From positions 1 through 7,534 of the forward strand of contig CAIYFP010000481.1 of assembly GCA_903925515.1 (NCBI GenBank): DNA of 7,534 nucleotides, read 5' to 3'. The notes beneath the pieces were generated by a model. The model was given only the letters and a program-made list of their open reading frames with translations, was not told the origin of the DNA and made no database searches. Each line of letters starts with the position of its first letter. Positions within the stretch are counted from its first letter, which is position 1. The translations under genes were made by a program, and so were the position numbers. This document shows positions 1-5,998 of this stretch, piece by piece. The DNA comes from an uncultured Verrucomicrobiota bacterium (GTDB taxonomy: Bacteria > Verrucomicrobiota > Verrucomicrobiia > Limisphaerales > UBA9464).

Positions 1-452
1 CGCAACATCGGCAAGATCTTCGGGGCAGGCACCAGCCTGAGCCACACCTCCCCCGCTCGCGTCGGAATCTTGCCGCCCGACATCCGTTCCATCCTCCCGT
101 CCTCGCTCCGCACATGCACGCCCCCGCACCCGTAGTCGCCCACCGCCGCCGCGTGCAACACCACCACGGGCTCGACCGTCGCAAGCCCCTCGAACGCCCG
201 CCTCAAGTCACCCGTCGTTGAAAATCCCATCGTCCGGACGGCATGGACCGGGGCGGGTGCCACCGCCGTCTCGGAACGTATCAAGGTCACGTCATGCCCC
301 GCCGCCACAAGCTGGTTCGCCAGCAACGTGCCCAGCCTCCCGGTGGAAAAGTTCGTCAAGCGACGCACCTCATCGACGGGCTCAAAGGTGGCTCCTGCCG
401 AGACAAGAAACCGTCGTGGACGGAAGGGAATCAAGGTAAACGCAGCCAACAT
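1..452 (-). CDS. coaB: Phosphopantothenate-cysteine ligase (CoaB), stand-alone form, 3' end off the window
   Basis: CoaB joins 4'-phosphopantothenate to cysteine, a cytoplasmic step of coenzyme A synthesis. The minus strand is open from an ATG at 452-450 to the left edge (150 complete residues), with an in-frame TAG at 471-469 just upstream. Visible motifs are SAGATFEPVDEVRRLTNFS at residues 18-36 (like the SAGPTREPIDPVRFLSN region of CoaBC), STGRLG at 36-41, HAAAVGDY at 100-107 (like AAVADY), and GGKIPT at 126-131 followed by LRLVPAPKIL at 138-147. The CoaB domain begins at once, with no flavin-binding CoaC decarboxylase half, so this is not the usual bifunctional CoaBC. GGGAG six bases before the ATG is a good ribosome site. 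The KXKK motif is reduced to KIPT, keeping the first Lys (K128). The C-terminus lies outside. The family call is firm; the nucleotide used (CTP or ATP) cannot be read here. Confidence 0.9.
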   Translation of the reverse strand, partial: MLAAFTLIPFRPRRFLVSAGATFEPVDEVRRLTNFSTGRLGTLLANQLVAAGHDVTLIRSETAVAPAPVHAVRTMGFSTTGDLRRAFEGLATVEPVVVLHAAAVGDYGCGGVHVRSEDGRMERMSGGKIPTRAGEVWLRLVPAPKILPML

Positions 453-590
453 GCTGCGCTCCCGACGCTATCGTCGCAGCCTTCGCGAGCAAGCGTCGCG
501 GTGGATTCAACGTCGTCGCGCCCCGGCCTGAAGCCCCTTCGCGTTGGACTCCCCCCCCCGCCCTTTCACCGTCCCGCGGTGAACCATGCC
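453..590. promoter_or_regulatory. Divergent spacer between coaB and the exported protein gene
   Basis: This 138-base gap must hold the start signals of both genes. On the minus strand, TTGCTC (492-487), a 16-base spacer and TAGCGT (470-465) make a weak promoter-like pair ahead of coaB, but a start about 7 bases beyond it would leave almost no leader and would remove most of the GGGAG ribosome site. On the plus strand I see no convincing promoter for 591. There is a run of nine C at 551-559 and a small dyad CGACG-CTAT-CGTCG at 464-477. Only the divergent arrangement is certain; the individual sites are guesses. Confidence 0.3.
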
Positions 591-1946
591 ATGACACGCT
601 CGAACCGACGGCGCCTGTTCGCGGTCGTTGCCGTGGTCGCCGTGCTCGGCGCCGTCCTCGGCCTCGGATGGCGCAGCCACGGGGAAGCCCATCCCACGCT
701 CACGCTGCCCGACGGCACGAAGCTCACGGTGGAGGGCTTCACGAGCGGGCCAAGGCACGCGTTGTTCCTCGAACCCCAGCTGTGGACCGTGATCAAGAAG
801 GCGCTGCCGCCCCGCTGGCATGAGCTCACGGGCCCGCCGCGCACACCCCGCCTCGTGGCCGACAACGAGGGCAAACACCTCCTGTGGCTCTCGCGCTGGG
901 ACCCTGCCACGGGCAAGTACCTGTCCTTGAACCTCGACCTCAAGGTTCAGGCGATGACTCCGGACGGACTCCTGTTCGACGCGGCCGGGAGCATCGGGTT
1001 TGGAAGCAACGAGCGCGGCGGCCATGCTGCACTTTTCAAGGTGCTCCCATGGCGCACCGACACGCTTCGCTTCCGCGCGTCGATCGGCCCATGGCAAGCG
1101 GAGTTCGACATTCCAAATCCCCGGCGCGGCGAGCGTTTCCCGACATGGCAGGCCGACTCCTTGCCGGGGACCAACGTCGTGAGGGGATTTCAGTTCATCC
1201 TGGCCGGCCTGCGCTCCTTCGGGACGAGCAACCAGCCCTTCTGGATGCCTCAGGGCGAAATCGCCCGCGAGGGTCACCCGGCGGGCACGTGGTTCTCCAC
1301 CCACTGGACCTTCGAGGACCCCACCGGCAACTCGGGCCATGCTGGCTTGCCGATCTGCGAGCCCACATGGAAGGTCCGCCTCACGGCATCGCCCACCGCG
1401 GACTACCCGTTTCCCCCGGACGAACTCTTTCCCATCGGCCGCATCGAGATGCCGGGCCCGGGCGAGTTCCGCGTCCTCCAAGGCAACGCGGACTGGACGA
1501 ACGCGGGCCTCCATGCCCTCCTGCTTACCGGCCCCGGCAGCTTTGCATTCGCCGACGGCCGGAACACCCGCGCGCGCCCCCCGGGGGAAGGCTCCACGCG
1601 CAACTCGTTTTCATGGACCGGGCCCAGCGCATGGACGTTCTCAACGGACTGCAAGGAACCCAAGCTGACGGTCATCCGAACGGCCTCGCATGGCGGCTTG
1701 CGCCTGATGCCACCCGGGGAGTGGAGCAACATCCTCCTCGTCGCTCGTCGGCCGGACGGCCAGGCCTCCTCATGGACGGCCGACAACCACTTGATCGCCT
1801 CCGATTCGGCCGGGTGCCGCGCCTCCTGCGACTCCTTCACCCTCAACCCGCTCGAAACCCACCGCGTCTTTGACATGAGCCTTGTGACGACCGCCGGGCA
1901 CGTCATCGCCACCCAGTGGCTGGTCCCGTCGCCCTACGGGCGTTGA
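591..1946 (+). CDS. Exported or membrane-anchored protein of unknown function
   Basis: A 451-residue protein. The N-terminus (MTRSNRRRLF, then hydrophobic residues about 9-26) is a signal peptide or an uncleaved anchor, so most of the chain should lie outside the cytoplasm. The frame is open upstream to 243, but that part runs antisense to coaB; ATG 591 gives a proper charged n-region, while GTG 579 is a possible alternative. No ribosome site is clear. No enzymatic motif is recognised. After the anchor comes LPDGTKLTVEGFTSG (39-53); later IPNPRRGERFPTWQADSLPG (174-193) reads like beta-sandwich segments. The chain is rich in Trp, Pro, Gly and beta-type stretches, with Cys at 256, 354, 409 and 413 that could form disulfides. 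From memory it resembles a family of uncharacterised Verrucomicrobia proteins with an LPDGT start and an NP...FP.W...LP block; this is unverified. It is transcribed alone, divergent from coaB and convergent with the lipid kinase gene. Confidence 0.75.
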   Translation: MTRSNRRRLFAVVAVVAVLGAVLGLGWRSHGEAHPTLTLPDGTKLTVEGFTSGPRHALFLEPQLWTVIKKALPPRWHELTGPPRTPRLVADNEGKHLLWLSRWDPATGKYLSLNLDLKVQAMTPDGLLFDAAGSIGFGSNERGGHAALFKVLPWRTDTLRFRASIGPWQAEFDIPNPRRGERFPTWQADSLPGTNVVRGFQFILAGLRSFGTSNQPFWMPQGEIAREGHPAGTWFSTHWTFEDPTGNSGHAGLPICEPTWKVRLTASPTADYPFPPDELFPIGRIEMPGPGEFRVLQGNADWTNAGLHALLLTGPGSFAFADGRNTRARPPGEGSTRNSFSWTGPSAWTFSTDCKEPKLTVIRTASHGGLRLMPPGEWSNILLVARRPDGQASSWTADNHLIASDSAGCRASCDSFTLNPLETHRVFDMSLVTTAGHVIATQWLVPSPYGR

Positions 1947-1984
1947 CGCCCCAATGCGGCACGGGGAAATGACGGCCGCCACCT

Positions 1985-2038
1985 GCAAGGTCCCGCGCCC
2001 CGACACGAAGGGGCCCCGACGTTTGCCGCGGACCTTGC
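1985..2038. terminator. Convergent hairpin, probable bidirectional terminator
   Basis: A perfect 9-bp stem, GCAAGGTCC (1985-1993) with GGACCTTGC (2030-2038), encloses a second short hairpin, GCCCC (1997-2001) with GGGGC (2010-2014) and an 8-base loop. Three more pairs can extend the outer stem past a bulged C at 1994. It sits between converging genes and its right edge touches the TGA of the lipid kinase (2041-2039). A smaller dyad, GGGCGT-TG-ACGCCC (1938-1951), covers the stop codon of the left gene. No T-run follows on either strand, so it is not a classical intrinsic terminator; it may act as a T-less terminator, a 3'-end stabiliser or a Rho-assisted site. Confidence 0.45.
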
Positions 2039-2959
2039 TCACGCGCGAACCGCGCCGCCCTTGCTCATCCCCGAGAGAACTCGCAGCGCTCGTGCCTCAA
2101 CATCCAACCGAACCGGCAGTTCCCCCGCGTCGTCCCCCTCCACCTGAAACCGCGCACCCGTGCTCGCGCTTCGCAGCTCAAGGGTCGCGGCCTGAAAATG
2201 CTGCACCCCGGGGAGGCGTGCGCTCCTCCCATGCCACGCCGCCGTCGCCGCGCGAGCCAACGAGATGAGGTTCGCCTTCCTCATCGCGGCGATGTCCAGC
2301 AGGCCGTCATCGGGGGCCGCGTCCGGGAAAACCGCGAATCCGCCGCCGTAGAGCCTTCCATTGCCCACCATGACCACCTCGGCGCTCATGCGATGACGCC
2401 CTCCTTCCAGCTCGATCAGCGGCAACCGCCGCGCCACCGTGCCGAGCCCCGCCCACAGGTATGCCAGCGGGCCCGCCACCTTCTTCAGCCTCCATCGAAC
2501 CCGCCGGATCGCCTCCGCGTCCAAGCCCGCGCCCGCAAGCTGGACGAACCGCCGAACCCCGCCCCGATGCGCGGCGGCCGCGACGTCCATGACGCGGCAC
2601 CTCCCCTCCAGGACCGTCTGCCATGCCTCGTCAACCCGGCATGATATCCCCAGCTCGCGGGCGAACACGTTCACCGTCCCCATCGGGATCACTCCCAGCG
2701 AGGGCCGTCGCCCCGGCGGCAACCCGCAGATCCCGTTCAGCACCTCGTTCACCGTGCCGTCACCACCCGCCGCCACCAACACGTCTGCCCCGGCCTCACC
2801 GGCCTCACGCGCAAGGCGGACCGCATCACCGGGGCCGGAGGTCGGTAGCCACAAGGAATCCCTCGCGACCAAGGCAAGCTGCCGCCGAAGCAAGGCCGCC
2901 CTCTCGCCGCGGGCCGTCGGATTGAAGACCACCGCGATCAAGGGCGAGGCATGGCCCAT
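2039..2959 (-). CDS. Diacylglycerol kinase family lipid kinase (YegS/DgkB/BmrU-like)
   Basis: A 306-residue cytoplasmic, membrane-associating lipid kinase that is expected to phosphorylate diacylglycerol or a related lipid using ATP. Motifs in order: FNPTARG (12-18, the usual NPxAG phosphate-contact segment), the nucleotide-binding loop GGDGTVNEVLNG (65-76), IPMGTVNVFAREL (91-103), a DAAPDDGLLDI block (213-223) typical of the C-terminal lobe, and VEGDDAGELPV (273-283) in place of the usual DGE region. Length is normal for bacterial members (about 300). The second motif usually reads GTxNDFAR; here the Asp is Val98, as in some members with unknown lipid substrates. The ATG lies 6 bases after the stop of the upstream lipoprotein gene, so both are probably co-transcribed; there is no clear ribosome site (AAGTAG is the closest), which suggests coupling. 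The stop abuts a strong hairpin. Family certain, substrate unknown. Confidence 0.92.
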   Translation of the reverse strand: MGHASPLIAVVFNPTARGERAALLRRQLALVARDSLWLPTSGPGDAVRLAREAGEAGADVLVAAGGDGTVNEVLNGICGLPPGRRPSLGVIPMGTVNVFARELGISCRVDEAWQTVLEGRCRVMDVAAAAHRGGVRRFVQLAGAGLDAEAIRRVRWRLKKVAGPLAYLWAGLGTVARRLPLIELEGGRHRMSAEVVMVGNGRLYGGGFAVFPDAAPDDGLLDIAAMRKANLISLARAATAAWHGRSARLPGVQHFQAATLELRSASTGARFQVEGDDAGELPVRLDVEARALRVLSGMSKGGAVRA

Positions 2960-2965
2960 GCCGGA

Positions 2966-3364
2966 CTACTTCGACGCGGCGTCCGGGATCACCAACCGGT
3001 ACTCCGGCGACCACACGCTCTCGACGCTCTTCGAAGTGACCCCGGGATACTTGAAATCAAAACGATACTTGTAAGGCACGTAGGTCCGACCCTCGCTCAC
3101 GGGAATGGCCGCCTCCCAGCGGTTCCGTGCCACGGGCACCTTGGTCATGGGATACAGGCGGCCGTCCATGTCCACCCATGCCTTCACGTCTTCGGGATTG
3201 GTCCCGCGCCTCATCGAGTCCCACGACGCCTCGAAATTATAGACCCGGGTCGGCGCCGCCGGCATGGTCCGAGGCGTGAAGTTCGAAACCGAGGTCGTCG
3301 AACAACCCGTCGCCCAAAGCGCCAAGCAACCCAACATCGCCAACCCCATGCGTCGCACGTTCAT
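2966..3364 (-). CDS. Small lipoprotein, possibly with an Ig-like/E-set domain
   Basis: A 132-residue predicted lipoprotein. The signal peptide has Arg4-Arg5, a hydrophobic stretch 7-18 and a lipobox ATGC with the modified Cys at 21, followed by Ser-Thr-Thr, with no Asp at +2 that would retain it in the inner membrane. The mature part is Ser/Thr/Pro-rich to about 40, then a compact beta-type region from VYNFEASW (41-48) through WEAAIPV (83-89), YVPYKYRFDF (95-104) and VWSPEYRLVIP (117-127). The W...Y.YRF spacing recalls E-set domains such as CBM48/AMPK glycogen-binding modules, but the sugar-binding signature is not obvious; this is inference. The frame is open to 3508, but ATG 3364 is the start that gives a signal peptide. 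A purine-rich GGGGGGAAG lies about 12 bases upstream, farther than ideal. It is the first gene of an operon with the lipid kinase. Function unknown. Confidence 0.8.
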   Translation of the reverse strand: MNVRRMGLAMLGCLALWATGCSTTSVSNFTPRTMPAAPTRVYNFEASWDSMRRGTNPEDVKAWVDMDGRLYPMTKVPVARNRWEAAIPVSEGRTYVPYKYRFDFKYPGVTSKSVESVWSPEYRLVIPDAASK

Positions 3365-3397
3365 CGCGCGCGGATGCTTCCCCCCTACCCCCTCCAT

Positions 3398-3452
3398 TGC
3401 AAGGCGGTTTTGCCGAGGCATGGAATGCAGGGTCCTGCAAGGCCGCTTTGTC
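3398..3452. repeat. Imperfect 17-bp direct repeat with a central dyad (operator candidate)
   Basis: Within the 164-base divergent spacer (3365-3528), TGCAAGGCGGTTTTGCC (3398-3414) and TGCAAGGCCGCTTTGTC (3436-3452) agree at 14 of 17 positions and start 38 bases apart. Between and overlapping them is the dyad TGCAGG-GT-CCTGCA (3426-3439). Such an arrangement suits a regulator binding between two divergent genes, but chance is not excluded in GC-rich DNA. I see no convincing -35/-10 pair for either gene here. Confidence 0.35.
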
Positions 3453-3469
3453 ACTTGATTGTCCATGGC

Positions 3470-3502
3470 AGGAGGCGCCCCATGTCGGCGTCGCGCAGCT
3501 AG
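3470..3502 (+). promoter_or_regulatory. Perfect AGGAGG ribosome site with a six-codon leader ORF
   Basis: AGGAGG (3470-3475) stands 6 bases before an ATG (3482) that opens a six-codon frame, Met-Ser-Ala-Ser-Arg-Ser, ending in TAG at 3500-3502. The main start of the LCAT-like gene follows 26 bases later and has no ribosome site of its own. This is the best Shine-Dalgarno match in a window where most genes have none, and it serves no long frame. Either it is a leader minicistron that feeds ribosomes to the downstream gene, or it is a chance match. The peptide contains no run of one amino acid, so classical attenuation is not indicated. Confidence 0.35.
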
Positions 3503-3528
3503 CCACACGGCTTCGATTCATCCAGATC

Positions 3529-4803
3529 ATGAACCTTCCGTCCCCGGTCATCTTCGTCCCCGGCATCATGGGCAGCGCCCTCCGCGACGAGTACCCCGTG
3601 TCGCCCGAGCCGGTGTGGACCGTGCTCAAGGCCGCGCTCAAGTCCTACGAACGCATCACCCTGCACCCGGACAACCTGCGATACGAGGTCATCGAGCCCG
3701 CACGGGTGGCCAAGGACGGCGTTTTCTCCCTGTTCTACGAGGAGATCATCGAGGAACTGCGGCACAACCTCAGCCCTTCACCCGACGAGCCGGTGCCCGT
3801 CTTTCCTTTCGCATACGACTGGCGGCAACCCTTGGCCAGGACCCAGCAGTTGCTTTCGGACTTCATCGACGAGGTCGTGGACCGCACCGCCCTCATGAAG
3901 CACTACCATGCCGACGGCTACTCGGCGCAGGATGGCAAGGTCAGCCTCGTGGGTCATTCCATGGGTGGGCTCGTGATCGCCGGGTTGCTGAGGACGCAAG
4001 GCATGGACCGGGTGGACAAGGTCGCAACCATGGCCTCGCCGTTCCAAGGCTCGATCGAGGCCGTCGCCAAGACGGCCGTCGGCGTGGGTGGATTCAGCAT
4101 CGGGACCGGGGGCTCCCGGGAACGCGAGGCCGCACGCCTCACCCCGGCCCTCTACCACCTCCTGCCCTCCTATCCGAACGCGGTCGTGTCCGAGGATGGG
4201 GTGGAGCGTGACATCTTCCTCCACGACACATGGCAGCAAGGCATCCTCGACACGATAGCCCTCTTCATCAGGAGGCACGCGTCCGTGCCGGACAACGCCA
4301 GCGAACGGGCCGTCCAAGTCCTGACCGCCATGCTCGACCAAGCATGGGAACACCGGAACGACTTGGGCAACCTTGTGCTCCCGGACTCAAGGAGGTGGCT
4401 GTGCATCGTCGGCGTGGGTTGCGAGACACGTCTCAAGGTCACCCTCCAACCCGGCAGCGATTCCCGCCCCATCTTCAACATCGGCGCCCCAACCAACGAT
4501 TGGTCCAAGGGCAACCCCGGCAACCTCACGGGCGACGGAACCGTGCCCTTCCTCGGGGCACGCTGCGGGTTCATCCCGGAGGATGAGGTCGTCTGCGTGT
4601 GCCCGGATGACTTCGGGATGTTCGAGTTCAAGGACCGCTTGATCGCCCAGCTCGGCTTCCATTCCGCCATCCCGGGGATGAACCTCGTCCACAGGATGGT
4701 CGCCGACCATCTCCAGGGCAGGGCCTCGCGCTCCAAGGGGGGGCGGCCCAGCCCGCTGCTCGGCCAAAACGCATGGAACCCCCCCGTGAAGGGACTGGCG
4801 TAG
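3529..4803 (+). CDS. LCAT-family alpha/beta hydrolase (lecithin:cholesterol acyltransferase-like lipase/acyltransferase)
   Basis: A 424-residue serine hydrolase. It opens with VIFVPGIMGSAL (7-18), the LCAT oxyanion-side motif, then FAYDWRQPL (94-102), the nucleophile elbow SLVGHSMGGLV (139-149) with Ser144, a lid-like region with LLPSYPNAV (211-219), and NLTGDGTVPF (332-341) carrying the acid Asp336. The catalytic His is probably His378 or His388 in FHSAIPGMNLVHRM. Family members cleave or transfer acyl chains of phospholipids, sterol esters or related lipids. There is no signal peptide or membrane segment, so it appears cytoplasmic, unlike secreted LCAT. The frame is open upstream to 3397, but nothing conserved lies there, and ATG 3529 begins just before the conserved strand. 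No ribosome site precedes it; a strong one with a short leader ORF lies 55 bases upstream. It is divergent from the lipoprotein-lipid kinase operon, which hints at shared lipid metabolism. Substrate unknown. Confidence 0.88.
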   Translation: MNLPSPVIFVPGIMGSALRDEYPVSPEPVWTVLKAALKSYERITLHPDNLRYEVIEPARVAKDGVFSLFYEEIIEELRHNLSPSPDEPVPVFPFAYDWRQPLARTQQLLSDFIDEVVDRTALMKHYHADGYSAQDGKVSLVGHSMGGLVIAGLLRTQGMDRVDKVATMASPFQGSIEAVAKTAVGVGGFSIGTGGSREREAARLTPALYHLLPSYPNAVVSEDGVERDIFLHDTWQQGILDTIALFIRRHASVPDNASERAVQVLTAMLDQAWEHRNDLGNLVLPDSRRWLCIVGVGCETRLKVTLQPGSDSRPIFNIGAPTNDWSKGNPGNLTGDGTVPFLGARCGFIPEDEVVCVCPDDFGMFEFKDRLIAQLGFHSAIPGMNLVHRMVADHLQGRASRSKGGRPSPLLGQNAWNPPVKGLA

Positions 4804-4868
4804 CGCAGGGTTCCCTCGACGCATCGCGGGACGACGCCAACCCCACCGCCTTGTCCCGGCCCGTCGCA

Positions 4869-4896
4869 TTGACTTGCCGGGGCGTGTCCATAGGCT
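4869..4896 (+). promoter_or_regulatory. Candidate promoter of the bamD-lptE operon, possibly giving a leaderless mRNA
   Basis: TTGACT (4869-4874), a 16-base spacer and TAGGCT (4891-4896) fit a housekeeping promoter: five of six -35 positions match, and the -10 keeps the key T, A and final T. Only 9 bases separate the -10 from the GTG start at 4906, so transcription would begin at or within a few bases of the start codon. The gap 4804-4905 shows nothing else convincing: a loose TGGCGT/ACGCCA dyad (4796-4801, 4834-4839) surrounds the end of the upstream gene. Confidence 0.5.
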
Positions 4897-4905
4897 CGGC
4901 CCCAC

Positions 4906-5994
4906 GTGAAGCGCCCGTTCCATCTCCTCCTCCTCGCCGCCGCCCTGGTCCTCGGGGCACTCTATTGCCCTGCCCCCATCATCTTCAGGCCCGGCGAGGG
5001 CTGGACCTACGAGCCCGTGGGCGAGGTTGGCAAATGGCAGCGCAACCGTGCCAAGGACCAGTTGCAGGCCGCCCAGGAGTACTTCGACAAGAAGGAGTAC
5101 CGGACCGCCCTCAAGGCCGCTCGGCGCGTCGTCAAGGTGTGGCCTCTCTCGGACCATGCCGGCCCCGCCCAGTACCTCATCGGCCGCATCTACGAGGCCC
5201 GCCGCATGGACGAGAAGGCCTTCAAGGAATACCAGCGCGTCCTCAACAACTATCCCAAGGTCTCCAACTACCCCGAGATCCTCCAGCGCCAGATGGCCAT
5301 CGCCGGCCGCTTCCTCGGCGGACAATGGTTCAAGCTCTGGGGCTACATCCCCTTCTTCCCCTCCATGGACAAGACCTCCGATCTCTTCGCCCAGGTCGTC
5401 AAGAACGGCCCCTTCCATGAGACCGGCCCCGTCGCCCAGATGTCCATCGGCGCCGCGCGAGAAAAACAAAGAAACTACCCCTCCGCCGTCGCTGCCTACG
5501 AGAAGGCCGCCGACAATTACTTCGACCGCCAACCCCTCGCCTCCGACGCCCTCTACAAGGCCGGCCTCGCATGGAACAAGCAGGCACGCAAGGCCGAGTA
5601 CGACCAGTCGTCCTCCTCCCGCGCCATCGAAACCCTCAATGAGTTCAAGGCTCTTTATCCCACAGACAAGCGAGTCCCGGACGCCACGTCCGTCGTCATC
5701 GAGCTCAAGTCCGAGCAGGCACGCGGCGCCTATGAAACCGGACGGTTCTATGAGCGGTACACCCGCTATCAAGGCGCGCTCGTTTACTACAACGAGGTCC
5801 TCATCAAGGACCCCAAGTCCCCCTACGCCGAGAAGGCCCGCAAACGCATGGAATACCTCCGTCCGCTCGCCGCCGAACAACGCGCCAAGCAGGAGGCCAC
5901 CGAGAGGGCCCGGCGCGATGCCATCCGCAAGGCCGCAGGCCTCCAGCCGATCGGCTCCACCAACGCCCCCCCCAACCCTCCCATGCCCCGCTAG
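4906..5994 (+). CDS. bamD: BamD-like outer-membrane assembly TPR protein
   Basis: A 362-residue exported protein built of TPR-like helical pairs, resembling BamD/YfiO, the periplasmic scaffold of the BAM complex that folds beta-barrel proteins into the outer membrane. It starts with GTG: MKRP, then a hydrophobic stretch 7-20. The mature part has IIFRPGEGWTYEPVGE (25-40), as I recall from Verrucomicrobia homologues. TPR-like pairs lie at about 52-83, 86-117, 175-206, 213-252 and 274-305. The C-terminal tail (322-345) is a charged helix, then Pro-rich. It is longer than Escherichia coli BamD (about 245). Cys21 follows Tyr, not Gly/Ala/Ser, so the lipobox is poor and lipid anchoring doubtful. 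There is no ribosome site; a promoter-like pair ends 9 bases before the start. lptE follows after 4 bases. A general TPR/YbgF-like role is the main alternative. Confidence 0.8.
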   Translation: MKRPFHLLLLAAALVLGALYCPAPIIFRPGEGWTYEPVGEVGKWQRNRAKDQLQAAQEYFDKKEYRTALKAARRVVKVWPLSDHAGPAQYLIGRIYEARRMDEKAFKEYQRVLNNYPKVSNYPEILQRQMAIAGRFLGGQWFKLWGYIPFFPSMDKTSDLFAQVVKNGPFHETGPVAQMSIGAAREKQRNYPSAVAAYEKAADNYFDRQPLASDALYKAGLAWNKQARKAEYDQSSSSRAIETLNEFKALYPTDKRVPDATSVVIELKSEQARGAYETGRFYERYTRYQGALVYYNEVLIKDPKSPYAEKARKRMEYLRPLAAEQRAKQEATERARRDAIRKAAGLQPIGSTNAPPNPPMPR

Positions 5995-5998
5995 CCGG

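Noticed and set aside
243..590. Upstream extension of the exported protein gene
   Set aside because: It runs antisense to conserved coaB codons, and the real signal segment begins at 591.
507..1514. Minus-strand open frame of 335 residues antisense to the unknown exported protein
   Set aside because: Arg/Ala/Glu-rich shadow without motifs; the plus strand has a signal segment and a consistent codon pattern.
3365..3508. Upstream extension of the small lipoprotein gene
   Set aside because: It would place 48 extra residues before the signal peptide and destroy export.
4796..4839. TGGCGT/ACGCCA dyad and AGGG-TT-CCCT after the LCAT-like gene as a terminator
   Set aside because: Stems are short, one loop is only two bases, and no T-run follows.
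5027..5998. Open second frame inside bamD that continues into lptE
   Set aside because: Ser/Pro/Arg-rich translation typical of a shifted C-rich gene; lptE has its own signal peptide start at 5999.
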